Shown one piece after another: positions 8,678 to 16,742 of a DNA stretch of 38,753 nt. The DNA lies in the NCBI GenBank assembly GCA_036394195.1, contig DASWFO010000305.1, forward strand, positions 1 through 38,753. Reading direction: 5' to 3'. The translations under genes and the position numbers were made by a program. Source of the DNA: DATJPD01 sp036394195. GTDB lineage: Bacteria; Pseudomonadota; Alphaproteobacteria; CACIAM-22H2. The notes beneath the pieces were generated by a model, which was given only the letters and a program-made list of their open reading frames with translations, had not been told where the DNA came from and searched no databases. Each line of letters begins with the position of its first letter. The stretch's first letter is position 1.

Positions 8678-9931
8678 GTGATCCGCAGTAAGAAGAAACC
8701 ACGCACCGGGCTCATCGCCGCCCTCGATGTCGGCTCGACCAAGATCGCGTGCTTCATCGCCAAGGCCGACGCGAACGGCCCGCGCGTGGTCGGCATCGGA
8801 CATCAGGTGTCCAAAGGGGTGCGCGGCGGCGCCATCGTGTCGCTCGAGGAGTCGGAGGCCTCGATCCTGAATGCGGTCAGCGCCGCCGAACAGATGGCCG
8901 GCGAATCGCTGGATTCGGTTATCGTGAACGTCGCCAGCGGGGCGCCCGAATCGCGCACGGTCACCGTCGAGGTCGCGATGGCCGGCCACGAGATCGGCGA
9001 CGCCGACCTCAGGCGCGTGCTGGCCGAGGGCCGCGCCCAGGCGGCGCACACCGAGCGTCATCTGCTGCACTCGATCCCGGCCGGGTTCACCATCGACGGC
9101 AGCCGCGGCATCCGCGACCCGCGCGGCATGTTCGGCGAGCGCCTCGGCGTCAACATGCACCTGGTGACGGTCGACACCGGGGCGGTGCGCAATCTCGCCG
9201 CCGCCATCGGCCGCTGCCGCCTCGACGTCGAAGACCTCGTGGTCAGCCCCTACGCGGCGGGGCTCGCCGCCCTCGTCGACGACGAGCTGCAGCTCGGCGC
9301 CACGGTCATTGACATGGGCGGCGGCACCACCAGCTTCGCGGTGTTCCACGATGGCGAGTGCATCCACACCGACGTCGTGCGCCTCGGCGGCAGCCACGTC
9401 ACCAACGACATCGTCCAGGGGCTCAATACGCCGGTCGTGCACGCCGAGCGCATGAAGACACTCTACGGCAGCGCCGTGGCGTCACCGGCCGACGAGCGCG
9501 AGATCATCGACGTGCCGCTGATCGGCGAGGATGAGCACGCGCAGGCGAACCACGTCCCGAAATCCATCCTCAACGGCATCATCCAGCCGCGGCTCGAGGA
9601 GACGTTCGAGCATATCCGCGCCCGCCTGCAGGCGAGCGGCGTCGACCGCATCGCCGGCCGCCGCGTCGTGCTGACCGGAGGCGCCTCGCAGCTTCAGGGT
9701 GTGCGCGAGCTCGCCGCCACGATTCTCGACAAGCAGGTCCGGCTCGGCCGCCCGATCCGCCTGCCCGGCCTCGCCGAGCAGACCGGCGGGCCGGCCTTTG
9801 CCACGTGCGCGGGCCTGGTCGGCTACGCGCTTCACCAGAACGCCGAGGCCCTGCGGCCGCACGCCGCCGCCGAGACTCCGGCCGGCGGCTGGTTCAGCCG
9901 CGTCGGCCTGTGGCTGCGGGAGAACCTCTGA
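8678..9931 (+). CDS. ftsA: Cell division actin homologue FtsA
   Basis: FtsA is an actin-fold ATPase that tethers FtsZ filaments to the membrane and recruits the divisome. The 417-residue protein has the phosphate-1 motif AALDVGSTKIACFIAKA near its start, phosphate-2 IDMGGGTTSFAVF, and the adenosine-side motif VVLTGGASQLQGVREL. The last residues (GGWFSRVGLWLRENL) can form the amphipathic membrane-targeting helix of the family. Translation starts with GTG at 8678, with GATGAGG a few bases upstream. Downstream is a 39-codon open frame that touches both ftsA and ftsZ (see 9931-10050). Confidence 0.97.
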   Translation: MIRSKKKPRTGLIAALDVGSTKIACFIAKADANGPRVVGIGHQVSKGVRGGAIVSLEESEASILNAVSAAEQMAGESLDSVIVNVASGAPESRTVTVEVAMAGHEIGDADLRRVLAEGRAQAAHTERHLLHSIPAGFTIDGSRGIRDPRGMFGERLGVNMHLVTVDTGAVRNLAAAIGRCRLDVEDLVVSPYAAGLAALVDDELQLGATVIDMGGGTTSFAVFHDGECIHTDVVRLGGSHVTNDIVQGLNTPVVHAERMKTLYGSAVASPADEREIIDVPLIGEDEHAQANHVPKSILNGIIQPRLEETFEHIRARLQASGVDRIAGRRVVLTGGASQLQGVRELAATILDKQVRLGRPIRLPGLAEQTGGPAFATCAGLVGYALHQNAEALRPHAAAETPAGGWFSRVGLWLRENL

Positions 9932-10050
9932 TGATCCGGAGCACCCGCGGCGCCCGCGACTCCCCGTTTTGGCTGTCGACTTTTCAGACACAACCCGCGC
10001 CGGGCGGCTCCCCGGCGGCTGATTTGAACGAAGACTGGAGGCTCTCATGA
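9931..10050 (+). CDS. Possible 39-residue ORF coupling ftsA to ftsZ
   Basis: The gap between ftsA and ftsZ contains one open frame that fills it exactly. Its ATG shares a base with the ftsA stop (TGATG), and its TGA overlaps the ftsZ ATG (ATGA). A Shine-Dalgarno-like GGGAGAA lies about 8 bases before its ATG, inside the end of ftsA. The predicted peptide starts MIRSTRGARD and ends EDWRLS; it matches no family I recognise and has no membrane segment. It may be a coupling leader that carries ribosomes toward ftsZ, a real small protein, or chance. I see no proof of translation. Confidence 0.25.
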   Translation: MIRSTRGARDSPFWLSTFQTQPAPGGSPAADLNEDWRLS

Positions 10051-11774
10051 CGCTCAATATCTCGATGCCGACACCGGAGCACGAACTCAAACCTCGAATC
10101 ACCGTGATCGGTTGCGGCGGCGCCGGCGGCAACGCCGTGAACAACATGATCCGCGCCAAGCTCGAAGGCGTGGAGTTCGTGGTCTGCAACACCGATGCCC
10201 AGGCGCTGAACGGCTCGCTCGCCGAGCGGCGCGTGCAACTCGGCATCAGCATCACGCAAGGGCTCGGCGCCGGCTCGCGGCCCGATATCGGCCGCGCCGC
10301 GGCCGAGGAGACGCTGCCCGACATCCTCGAGCACATCGAAGGCTCGCACATGGCCTTCATCGCCGCCGGCATGGGCGGCGGCACCGGGACAGGCGCCGCC
10401 CCGGTGATCGCACGCGCCTGCCGCGAGCAGGGCATCCTCACCGTCGGCGTGGTGACCAAGCCGTTCCACTTCGAGGGCCATCACCGGATGCGTCTCGCCG
10501 AAGCCGGGATCGAGGAGCTGACTCAGGTCGTCGACACGCTGATCATCATCCCCAACCAGAACCTGTTCCGCGTCGCCAACGAGCGGACGACGTTCGCCGA
10601 CGCGTTCAAGATGGCGGACGACGTCCTCTACTCGGGCGTGCGCGGGGTGACGGACCTGATGGTGATGCCGGGCCTGATCAATCTCGACTTCGCCGACGTG
10701 CGGTCGGTCATGGCCGAGATGGGCAAGGCGATGATGGGCACAGGCGAGGCCGAGGGCGACAACCGGGCGCTCGAAGCCGCGCAAAAGGCGATCTCGAACC
10801 CGCTGCTCGACGACGTGTCGATGAAAGGCGCCAAGGGCGTCCTCATCAACATCACCGGCGGGCTCGACCTCACCCTGTTCGAGGTCGACGAGGCGGCCAA
10901 CCGCATCCGCGACGAGGTCGACCCGGAGGCGAAGATCATCTTCGGCTCCAGCCTCGACGAGAGCCTGAACGGCCGCATGCGGGTGTCCGTGGTCGCCACC
11001 GGCATCGACGCCGAAGTCATGGCTGAGCCAAAGCCGACCGTCGTCTCCCTGGTGCCCGCCCGGCCGCGGCCGGCGGCGCCAATGATGACGGTGGCGCGGA
11101 GCGGCGAAGCCACGGCGCGCAAGATCGAGCCGACCCTGTCGGTCTCGCCGGCGCCGGTCGCCATGGCGGCGCCGATCGCCGAGGTGGTACCCGCCCCGGA
11201 GCCGGTCATCGCCGAGGTGGCGCCGATGCTTAGTGTCGCCGCGGCACCGGCGGCGAAGGCCGAGCCGGCACCGCGCATGGAGACCCAGCGCATCGAGCCG
11301 ACCTTCATCGCACCGCGCCCGGTCGAGGCCGCGACCCCGCCCCGCATCGCCAACCCGGCGCGGGCAACGGCCGCGAACGCGTTCGCCGAAGCCGACATGC
11401 TGAACGCGCCCGGTCAGGCGCGCGAACCGCGCCGGCGCCTGCCGAGCCTGTTCGAGCGCGTCACCGGCACCGGACGGGCCCGCACGCCGGAGCCAGCACC
11501 GGCGGCGGCGCCCGCTCGAGCACCGGCGGCACGGGTTGCCGCTCCGGCGCAACCGGTGGCCCGCGCGGCCGCGCCGATGCCCGTGGCACCGGCCCCGGTG
11601 GCGGCGCCGGCGGCGCCAGCACTGGTCGCGACCGCGCCTGTGGCGGGGCCACCAGCGGCGGCGCCGGTGCAACAACGACTCGGCGGGCTCGATCCGACCG
11701 ATCGGCTGACGGCGTCGCGGGCCGAGGATGACCTCCTCGACATTCCCGCGTTTCTCCGTCGACAAGCCAATTAA
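10047..11774 (+). CDS. ftsZ: Cell division GTPase FtsZ with a long Ala/Pro linker
   Basis: FtsZ is the tubulin-like GTPase that forms the Z ring. The globular domain spans about residues 15-330, with the nucleotide loop VIGCGGAGGNAVNNM, the tubulin signature GGGTGTG at 110-116, and the T7 synergy-loop region NLDFADVRSVM. The 575-residue length exceeds the roughly 380 of enterobacterial FtsZ because of a low-complexity Ala/Pro/Val-rich linker of about 220 residues. It ends with a conserved-looking tail peptide, DDLLDIPAFLRRQ, the type that binds FtsA and other partners. A GGAGG six bases before the ATG is a good ribosome-binding site. A strong terminator follows about 55 bases after the stop. 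Confidence 0.98.
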   Translation: MTLNISMPTPEHELKPRITVIGCGGAGGNAVNNMIRAKLEGVEFVVCNTDAQALNGSLAERRVQLGISITQGLGAGSRPDIGRAAAEETLPDILEHIEGSHMAFIAAGMGGGTGTGAAPVIARACREQGILTVGVVTKPFHFEGHHRMRLAEAGIEELTQVVDTLIIIPNQNLFRVANERTTFADAFKMADDVLYSGVRGVTDLMVMPGLINLDFADVRSVMAEMGKAMMGTGEAEGDNRALEAAQKAISNPLLDDVSMKGAKGVLINITGGLDLTLFEVDEAANRIRDEVDPEAKIIFGSSLDESLNGRMRVSVVATGIDAEVMAEPKPTVVSLVPARPRPAAPMMTVARSGEATARKIEPTLSVSPAPVAMAAPIAEVVPAPEPVIAEVAPMLSVAAAPAAKAEPAPRMETQRIEPTFIAPRPVEAATPPRIANPARATAANAFAEADMLNAPGQAREPRRRLPSLFERVTGTGRARTPEPAPAAAPARAPAARVAAPAQPVARAAAPMPVAPAPVAAPAAPALVATAPVAGPPAAAPVQQRLGGLDPTDRLTASRAEDDLLDIPAFLRRQAN

Positions 11775-11829
11775 ATCAATAGGTTAATGAGTGAGCCAAG
11801 GCGTAACATACTGTAACAAAGAGTGACTT

Positions 11830-11882
11830 GGAGCTTCAGAGGGCTTTTGTTACTACCCCTCTGAAGCTCCTTAATTTTTTGG
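11830..11882 (+). terminator. Strong intrinsic terminator after ftsZ
   Basis: A perfect 14-bp inverted repeat (GGAGCTTCAGAGGG at 11830-11843 and its complement at 11857-11870) with a 13-base loop is followed by TTAATTTTTT. This is a classical Rho-independent terminator. It should end most transcripts running from the dcw operon through ftsZ and separates lpxC into its own unit. Confidence 0.9.
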
Positions 11883-11968
11883 CTTTTTGAAGCGACCGGA
11901 CTGCCCCACCGACCTCGAGCGTTAGTTCCTCCCGTAGGTTGTTCACAGCGAGCGAACCCCGGTTAACC

Positions 11969-12943
11969 ATGTCTCGTCCAGTTCGGACCGTCAGTCAGAA
12001 AACTCTCAAGACGTCCATCGGGTGTACCGGCGTCGGCCTGCACACGGGCTCGCGAGTTTCGATGACTCTGCATCCGGCGCCTCCAGGCGCCGGCATCGTA
12101 TTCAGGCGGACCGACATTCGCGGCGATGCCGCTGTCGTTCACGCGTCATGGCAAAACGTCGTCGACGCCCAGTTGTGCACGGCGCTTGGCAACGAGCACG
12201 GCACGCGCGTCGGCACGGTCGAGCATCTGATGGCGGCTCTGTACGGCTGCGAGATCGATAACCTGATCATCGACGTCGACGGACCGGAAGTCCCGGCGAT
12301 GGACGGCAGCGCCGGCCCGTTCGTGTTTCTCATCGAGTGCGCCGGCATCGTCGACCAGGCGGCCCCCCGCCGCGGCATCGAGGTTCGGCGCGAGATCAGC
12401 ATCGTCGAGGATGATTGCCGGGTGAGCCTGGCACCGCTGGTTGCCGGTGGCCTCAGCGGCAGCAGCCTGTCGCTCCATTTCGAGATCGATTTCGGCCTCA
12501 ACGCCGTGGCCCGGCAGACCTGCCGCCTCGACGTGGCGCCGGAGACGTTCAAGTCCGAGGTCGCGCGCGCCCGCACCTTCGGCTTCATCCAGGACGTCGA
12601 CCGCCTGCGCGCCGCCGGCCTCGCCCGCGGTGGCTCGCTCGAGAACGCCATCGTCATCAGCGGCAATCGCATCCTCAACGACGAGGGCCTGCGGTTCGAA
12701 GACGAGTTCGTGCGCCACAAGATGCTCGATTGCGTCGGCGACCTCTATTTGGCCGGAGCGCCGGTGCTGGCCAGCGTGACCGCGACCCGGTCCGGACATC
12801 GCCACAACAACCGCCTTCTGCACAGCCTGTTCGCAACGCCCGACGCATTCCGGTACGTCGACCTGACGGAATTCGACGACAGCGCCTGGCTCCCCCCGCA
12901 CACCGTGGCCGGCGGCCGGCTGGGCCTGGGTGCCGCCGACTGA
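11969..12943 (+). CDS. lpxC: UDP-3-O-acyl-N-acetylglucosamine deacetylase LpxC
   Basis: LpxC is the zinc deacetylase for the committed step of lipid A synthesis, so the organism makes lipopolysaccharide. The 324-residue protein shows the zinc and active-site residues: His86 in GTVEHLMAAL, His250 and Asp254 in FVRHKMLDCVGD, and the general-acid region SGHRHNN with His277. The ATG at 11969 is chosen because it puts QKTLKTSIGCTGVGLHTG in the usual N-terminal position; a TTG ten codons upstream is also in frame. No strong Shine-Dalgarno is visible. It lies downstream of the ftsZ terminator, so its promoter is probably in the preceding 85 bases. Confidence 0.96.
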   Translation: MSRPVRTVSQKTLKTSIGCTGVGLHTGSRVSMTLHPAPPGAGIVFRRTDIRGDAAVVHASWQNVVDAQLCTALGNEHGTRVGTVEHLMAALYGCEIDNLIIDVDGPEVPAMDGSAGPFVFLIECAGIVDQAAPRRGIEVRREISIVEDDCRVSLAPLVAGGLSGSSLSLHFEIDFGLNAVARQTCRLDVAPETFKSEVARARTFGFIQDVDRLRAAGLARGGSLENAIVISGNRILNDEGLRFEDEFVRHKMLDCVGDLYLAGAPVLASVTATRSGHRHNNRLLHSLFATPDAFRYVDLTEFDDSAWLPPHTVAGGRLGLGAAD

Positions 12944-13028
12944 CCTGCTGGAACTGCTCGCTTTTTGGGGCGGTCTGCTGCGTCTCTCACTGGCACGCGC
13001 CAGCGCTCTTCTTGTATAGTCCGGCCTC

Positions 13029-13874
13029 ATGATTCGTCTCTCGCGTCCTTTTGGCCGGCCAGCTCTTGCCATCGCCGCCTTGCTCGCCATCGGCCCACTT
13101 GCGCTCGGCCTCGGCGCCTGCAGCAACAAGAAAGACGATTACCTCGAGCGCCCCGTCGAGCAGATCTACAACCAGGCGACCGACCTGCTGCTCGACCGAA
13201 ACTATCTGCAGGCCGCCAAGCAATTCGACGAAGTCGAGCGCCAGCACCCCTACTCGGTGTGGGCGACCAAGGCGCAGCTGATGGCGGCTTATGCGAACTA
13301 CCAGGCCAACAAATACGACGACGCGGTCGTGGCGCTCGACCGCTTCATCCAGCTCAACCCGTCGAACCGCGATGTGGCGTACGCCTATTACATGAAGGCG
13401 CTCTGCTATTACGAGCAGATCACCGACGTGCAGCGCGACGCCAAGATGACCGAGCAGGCGCTGAAGTCGCTGGAAGAGGTGGTGAACCGGTTCCCGGAGT
13501 CGGTCTATGGCCGCGACGCGCGCCTGAAGATCGACCTCACCCACGACCATCTCGCCGGCAAGGAGATGGACGTCGGCCGCTACTATCTGACGCGCGCCCA
13601 GTACCTCGCGGCACTGAACCGCTTCAAATTCGTCGTCGACAAATACCAGACGACGAGCCACGTGCCCGAAGCGCTGCACCGGATGATCGAATGCTATCTG
13701 GCGCTCGGCCTCAAGGAAGAGGCCAAGCGCACGGCGGCCGTGCTCGGCTACAACTACCCGGGCAGCCAGTGGTACATGGACTCGTACTCGCTCGTGGAAA
13801 CCGGGCAGCTGCCGGCGCAGGACGGCGAGGGTCCCGGCCTGTTCCGGCGCGCGCTGAACACGCTGCCGTTCTAG
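13029..13874 (+). CDS. bamD: Outer-membrane assembly lipoprotein BamD (ComL)
   Basis: BamD is a TPR lipoprotein of the BAM complex, which inserts beta-barrel proteins into the outer membrane. The 281-residue product has a basic N-terminus, a hydrophobic signal segment and a lipobox LGAC with the lipidated Cys at 31. The mature part reads as tandem TPR-like helices: IYNQATDLLLDRNYLQAAKQFDEVERQHPYS-type repeats, then AYYMKALCYYEQI, VNRFPESVYGRDA and the C-terminal repeat with ALGLKEEAKRTAAVLGYNYPGSQWY. In related genomes recN commonly follows bamD directly; here about 4 kb of other genes intervene. Confidence 0.95.
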   Translation: MIRLSRPFGRPALAIAALLAIGPLALGLGACSNKKDDYLERPVEQIYNQATDLLLDRNYLQAAKQFDEVERQHPYSVWATKAQLMAAYANYQANKYDDAVVALDRFIQLNPSNRDVAYAYYMKALCYYEQITDVQRDAKMTEQALKSLEEVVNRFPESVYGRDARLKIDLTHDHLAGKEMDVGRYYLTRAQYLAALNRFKFVVDKYQTTSHVPEALHRMIECYLALGLKEEAKRTAAVLGYNYPGSQWYMDSYSLVETGQLPAQDGEGPGLFRRALNTLPF

Positions 13875-13978
13875 ATTTTCAACCGTACGTCCGCCGGCGA
13901 GAGCACCGCCTCTGGCCAAAAATGCCGGCCAGGTGTGATTTTGAAATATCGAGTACGGAACTAAACGTCCGACAAAAG

Positions 13979-14030
13979 GCCACAGTGAACCACTAATGAA
14001 CCACTAAAGTGAATCCACTGTGGCTTTCTT
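13979..14030 (+). terminator. Stem-loop containing a tandem 11-bp repeat, likely terminator after bamD
   Basis: GCCACAGTG (13979-13987) pairs perfectly with CACTGTGGC (14016-14024) across a 28-base loop, followed by TTTCTT. Just inside the stem, the 11-mer TGAACCACTAA occurs twice in tandem (13986-13996 and 13997-14007), followed by a third partial match. It lies between convergent genes, so it could stop transcripts from bamD. The repeated core is unusual for a plain terminator. Confidence 0.5.
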
Positions 14031-14060
14031 AATCCCCAAGCTTGTGCTCCGCGCTTTGGC

Positions 14061-14387
14061 CTACCGGCCCGGTGCGCGGTAGCTGACACTCCCACTCTTA
14101 TCGAGCGCCTGGTCCGCCTCTTCGACGGTGAGCAGCGGAGTGGTCTTGGTCCGAACGAGTCCCGAGGCTGACACCGCCAGAGATAAAGCCGTCGCGCTGA
14201 CGTTGTCAGGCATGTCCAGAATTACAACGACATCATCTTGGCCGAAAGCGTAATAGATGGCTTCAAGCTTACCTCCAAGACCCTCCAAGGCCTTGTTCAC
14301 CGCTGCCTTGCGGCCTGAAGCCTTATCCTTTTGCAGACCCTTCAGGCCTTCAGCCGTATAGGACGCCTGGATCAAATATTTGGGCAT
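14061..14387 (-). CDS. GYD domain-containing protein
   Basis: The 108-residue protein resembles the GYD family (small ferredoxin-like alpha/beta domains of unknown biochemical role): it starts MPKYLIQASYTAEGLKGL, continues with GGKLEAIYYAFGQDDVVVILDMPDN, and has the ASGLVRTKTTPLLTVEEAD tail typical of the family. It has no signal peptide or membrane segment. The start is well supported: GGAGGTGAT, a near-perfect match to the 16S rRNA tail, lies seven bases upstream. It points the same way as the DUF1059 gene upstream, 265 bases away, so they may form a loose pair. The function is unknown. Confidence 0.85.
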   Translation of the reverse strand: MPKYLIQASYTAEGLKGLQKDKASGRKAAVNKALEGLGGKLEAIYYAFGQDDVVVILDMPDNVSATALSLAVSASGLVRTKTTPLLTVEEADQALDKSGSVSYRAPGR

Positions 14388-14531
14388 GGCATCACCTCCG
14401 GAGAAGTTTGCGGGAAAACTGGCGGATCGAGTCTAGTACTTATCTCCCACATCAGAAGAAGCAGCGAACGCCAATTGGGGGACGAGTGCCTCCTATAAAT
14501 TCCGTACCGGTCAGGAGTCCTGGTCTTTGAA

Positions 14532-14556
14532 GCCGGTGCCGGGTACCCGTGCCGGC
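14532..14556. repeat. Imperfect 25-bp palindrome between two small genes
   Basis: A 10-bp perfect core, CGGGTACCCG, is flanked by GCCGG and CCGGC arms, giving an imperfect dyad. It sits in the 265-base gap (14388-14652) between the DUF1059 and GYD genes, which otherwise shows no convincing gene. It may be an operator or a hairpin; no assignment is possible. Confidence 0.3.
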
Positions 14557-14652
14557 AAAGGCATCGCTGGCGGTGGCCCTCCACCCCACTTCAATCGCTC
14601 GAGCAGTGCTGCCCGCCAGCGCCTTAGCCGACCCTGCCGCGCCGCTCGCTCC

Positions 14653-14844
14653 CTAGTCTTCAGTCTTCATTTCCTCTTTGATGGCGGCTCGGATCCTTGC
14701 CCTGAGCCGCTCGGAGATGTGCTCGATGTCGTGCGCTACGCGCGCATGTTCAACCTCCTTCATCATCAGCTCCTCTTCACTGTCGCCATGCATGACAAAT
14801 TTGCACCCGGGGACAACCGAGCCGCATTCGAGGGTTTTGCTCAT
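14653..14844 (-). CDS. DUF1059 domain-containing small protein
   Basis: The 63-residue protein fits the DUF1059 family: MSKTLECGSVVPGCKFVMHG with two cysteines (Cys7 and Cys14), then EEELMMKEVEHARVAHDIEHIS and a charged C-terminal helix RARIRAAIKEEMK. The conserved Cys and His residues suggest metal binding, but no function is established that I can cite. GGAGG lies about eight bases before the ATG. It is divergent from the glutamine synthetase gene, with a 281-base shared upstream region. Confidence 0.85.
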   Translation of the reverse strand: MSKTLECGSVVPGCKFVMHGDSEEELMMKEVEHARVAHDIEHISERLRARIRAAIKEEMKTED

Positions 14845-14941
14845 CGAGGCCCTCCTATGGCACTACCTCAAGCTGACGGCGCGGCCGAAGGATGCAATCC
14901 AGGGAGCCGCTCCGTTCCAGCGCAAATTGATAGGTGTGTAC

Positions 14942-14957
14942 TGGCTTGGCCCTTGTC
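14942..14957 (+). promoter_or_regulatory. Weak sigma-54-like promoter candidate upstream of glutamine synthetase
   Basis: TGGC at 14942-14945 and TTG at 14953-14955 have the spacing of -24/-12 elements, but the -12 GC dinucleotide is GT here. It lies about 170 bases before the glutamine synthetase ATG. Nitrogen genes often use sigma-54, which makes it worth noting; the mismatch keeps confidence low. The rest of 14845-15125 shows no other clear promoter. Confidence 0.2.
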
Positions 14958-15125
14958 ACGGCCCAGCCCACTGCAACGACGTTTCGTGGTAATATCTCGC
15001 TGCGTTCGCCCTTCGGCCGGAGCCGGAGTGAGCCGAGTATACGCGCTATCACTTTCACCGGACTTTCGGCGATGCTGGCGGGCGTCCGGTCTGACCGGCT
15101 TCCACTCGTAATGGAGGGAGCGCCG

Positions 15126-16553
15126 ATGCCATACAACTGCAAGACCCCCGAGGATGTTCTCAAGATAGTAAGAGACGACAACGTCGAGATGATCGACCTT
15201 CGTTTCGCCGATCTGCCCGGTTTATGGCAGCATTTTTCGGTACCGCCCAGCGCGCTCGAGCCGGACAGCTTCACCGACGGCGTCGGTTTCGATGGTTCGT
15301 CCATCCGCGGCTTTCAAGAAATTCAAGAAAGCGACATGCTGGTCATTCCGGATCCAAGCACCGCGTTCCTCGACCCCTTCACCGAGGCACCGACCTTGGT
15401 CCTGATCTGCAACATTCTGGATCCGGTTAGCGCGCAGCCCTATAGCCGGGATGTCCGCTATATCGCTCAGAAGTCTGAGACTTACCTTCGGAGCACCGGC
15501 ATCGGGGATACCGCTTATCTCGGTCCCGAGCTCGAGCACTTCGTCTTCAACGAGGTGCGCTACGACCAGGGCACCAACTACGGATACTACGAAATCGACG
15601 CCATGGAGGCGAATTGGGACGCGCGGAAGAAGGACGGTTCCGCCCTCGGGCACAAGCTGCGGCCCAAGGAAGGTTACTTCCCGGTGCCTCCGGCCGACAT
15701 GCTGCAAGACGCTCGCACCAGCATGGTTGCAACCCTCGAGCGGATCGGCATCGCAATCGAGGCGCACCACCACGAGGTCGCGACAGGCGGACAGGGTGAA
15801 ATCGACATGCGCTTCACCACGCTCACGCGGATGGCCGACAACGTGATGATTTACAAGTACGTGGTGAAAAACGTTGCACGCAAGCGCGGCATGACCGCGA
15901 CTTTCATGCCGAAGCCTCTCTTTGGAGACAATGGCTCAGGCATGCATGTGCACCAGAGCATCTGGCAGGGAGAGCGGCCACTCTTCGCTGGCCATGGCTA
16001 TGCGGGCTCGAGTGAACTGATGCGCTTCTACATCGGCGGGCTCCTCCAGCATGCCCCGGCGCTCCTTGCCATCTGCGCCCCAACGGTCAACTCCTATCGG
16101 CGGCTGGTGCCAGGCTTCGAGGCACCGGTGAACCTTGGCTACTCGCAGCGCAACCGTTCCGCCGCGTGTCGCATTCCGATGTACTCGTCCAACCCGAAAG
16201 CAAAGCGCGTGGAGTTTCGATGCCCGGATCCGTCGTGCAATCCTTATCTGGCATTTGCAGCGATGCTGATGGCTGGTCTCGACGGCATCCAAAACCGCGT
16301 CAGCCCGGGCGAGCCGATCGACAAGAACCTCTACGACCTGCCGCCGCAAGAACTCGCCAAGGTGCCGTCGACCCCCGCCTCGTTGGAGCATGCTCTCGAT
16401 GCGCTCGAGGCGGACCACCAGTTCCTTCTCAAGAACGACGTCTTCACGAGCGACGTGATCGAGACCTACTTGAGATACAAGCGGTCGCACGAGGTGAACG
16501 AAATGCGCCTTCGTCCGCACCCGTACGAGTTCTTCCTCTACTACGATGTTTGA
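15126..16553 (+). CDS. Type I glutamine synthetase
   Basis: This enzyme joins ammonia to glutamate using ATP and is normally a cytoplasmic dodecamer. The 475-residue length and motifs match bacterial GSI: VGFDGSSIRGFQEIQESDM, GPELEHFVFN, PKPLFGDNGSGMHVHQS, the ammonia-site region NSYRRLVPGFEAPVNLGYS, and KNLYDLPPQEL, whose Tyr (residue 403) corresponds to the adenylylation site of GlnA. The ATG at 15126 follows GGAGGG at good spacing; an earlier in-frame ATG at 15111 overlaps that site and is less likely. Its neighbours are not the usual glnB or ntrBC genes, and it lies in the block between bamD and recN. It may therefore be a second copy rather than the housekeeping glnA. Confidence 0.93.
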   Translation: MPYNCKTPEDVLKIVRDDNVEMIDLRFADLPGLWQHFSVPPSALEPDSFTDGVGFDGSSIRGFQEIQESDMLVIPDPSTAFLDPFTEAPTLVLICNILDPVSAQPYSRDVRYIAQKSETYLRSTGIGDTAYLGPELEHFVFNEVRYDQGTNYGYYEIDAMEANWDARKKDGSALGHKLRPKEGYFPVPPADMLQDARTSMVATLERIGIAIEAHHHEVATGGQGEIDMRFTTLTRMADNVMIYKYVVKNVARKRGMTATFMPKPLFGDNGSGMHVHQSIWQGERPLFAGHGYAGSSELMRFYIGGLLQHAPALLAICAPTVNSYRRLVPGFEAPVNLGYSQRNRSAACRIPMYSSNPKAKRVEFRCPDPSCNPYLAFAAMLMAGLDGIQNRVSPGEPIDKNLYDLPPQELAKVPSTPASLEHALDALEADHQFLLKNDVFTSDVIETYLRYKRSHEVNEMRLRPHPYEFFLYYDV

Positions 16554-16688
16554 CGACGGAGCGACGCCGCGTGGGTGTCGCCTGCGCGCTATCGGCCGCT
16601 TCCGCAGGCCGGGGCATGGGCGCCACCGGCAAACTGAGACACGACCCAGCATTTTCACCACCACCGCTGCGGGATCTCTGCCCCGCGC

Positions 16689-16718
16689 TTGACAAAAACC
16701 GGGCGTCCATCATACAAA
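16689..16718 (+). promoter_or_regulatory. Promoter of the arsR-type regulator gene
   Basis: A consensus -35 TTGACA (16689-16694) is followed after 18 bases by TACAAA (16713-16718), or after 17 bases by ATACAA, as the -10. Initiation would fall near 16725, giving a leader of only about 18 bases before the ATG at 16743, with no clear Shine-Dalgarno. The -10 lies inside the operator described at 16711-16740. Confidence 0.7.
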
Positions 16719-16740
16719 TGAACACCTGTTCAGTTGTATG
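16711..16740 (+). promoter_or_regulatory. ArsR/SmtB-family operator overlapping the -10 element
   Basis: Two 14-base half-sites, CATACAAATGAACA (16711-16724) and TGTTCAGTTGTATG (16727-16740), are inverted with a two-base centre and match at 13 of 14 positions. The core TGAACACCTGTTCA is the 12-2-12 type known for SmtB/CzrA/NmtR-like metal sensors. Its overlap with the -10 box and the transcription start implies repression released by metal. It is almost certainly the autoregulatory site for the next gene. Confidence 0.85.
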
Positions 16741-16742
16741 AA

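Noticed and set aside
9984..11765. A 593-codon antisense frame across ftsZ
   Set aside because: His/Arg/Gly-rich low-complexity product, entirely opposite ftsZ; an artefact of codon bias.
11771..11787. CtrA-like site TTAA-N9-TTAA at the end of ftsZ
   Set aside because: The CtrA consensus has seven bases between the half-sites, and this one is at the ftsZ stop rather than at a promoter.
11963..11970. CtrA half-site TTAACCAT at the lpxC start
   Set aside because: Only eight bases, overlapping the start codon itself, with no second half-site; chance is sufficient.
14372..14584. A 70-codon minus-strand frame between the DUF1059 and GYD genes
   Set aside because: It overlaps the GYD ribosome-binding site and start, has no family resemblance and no good start context.
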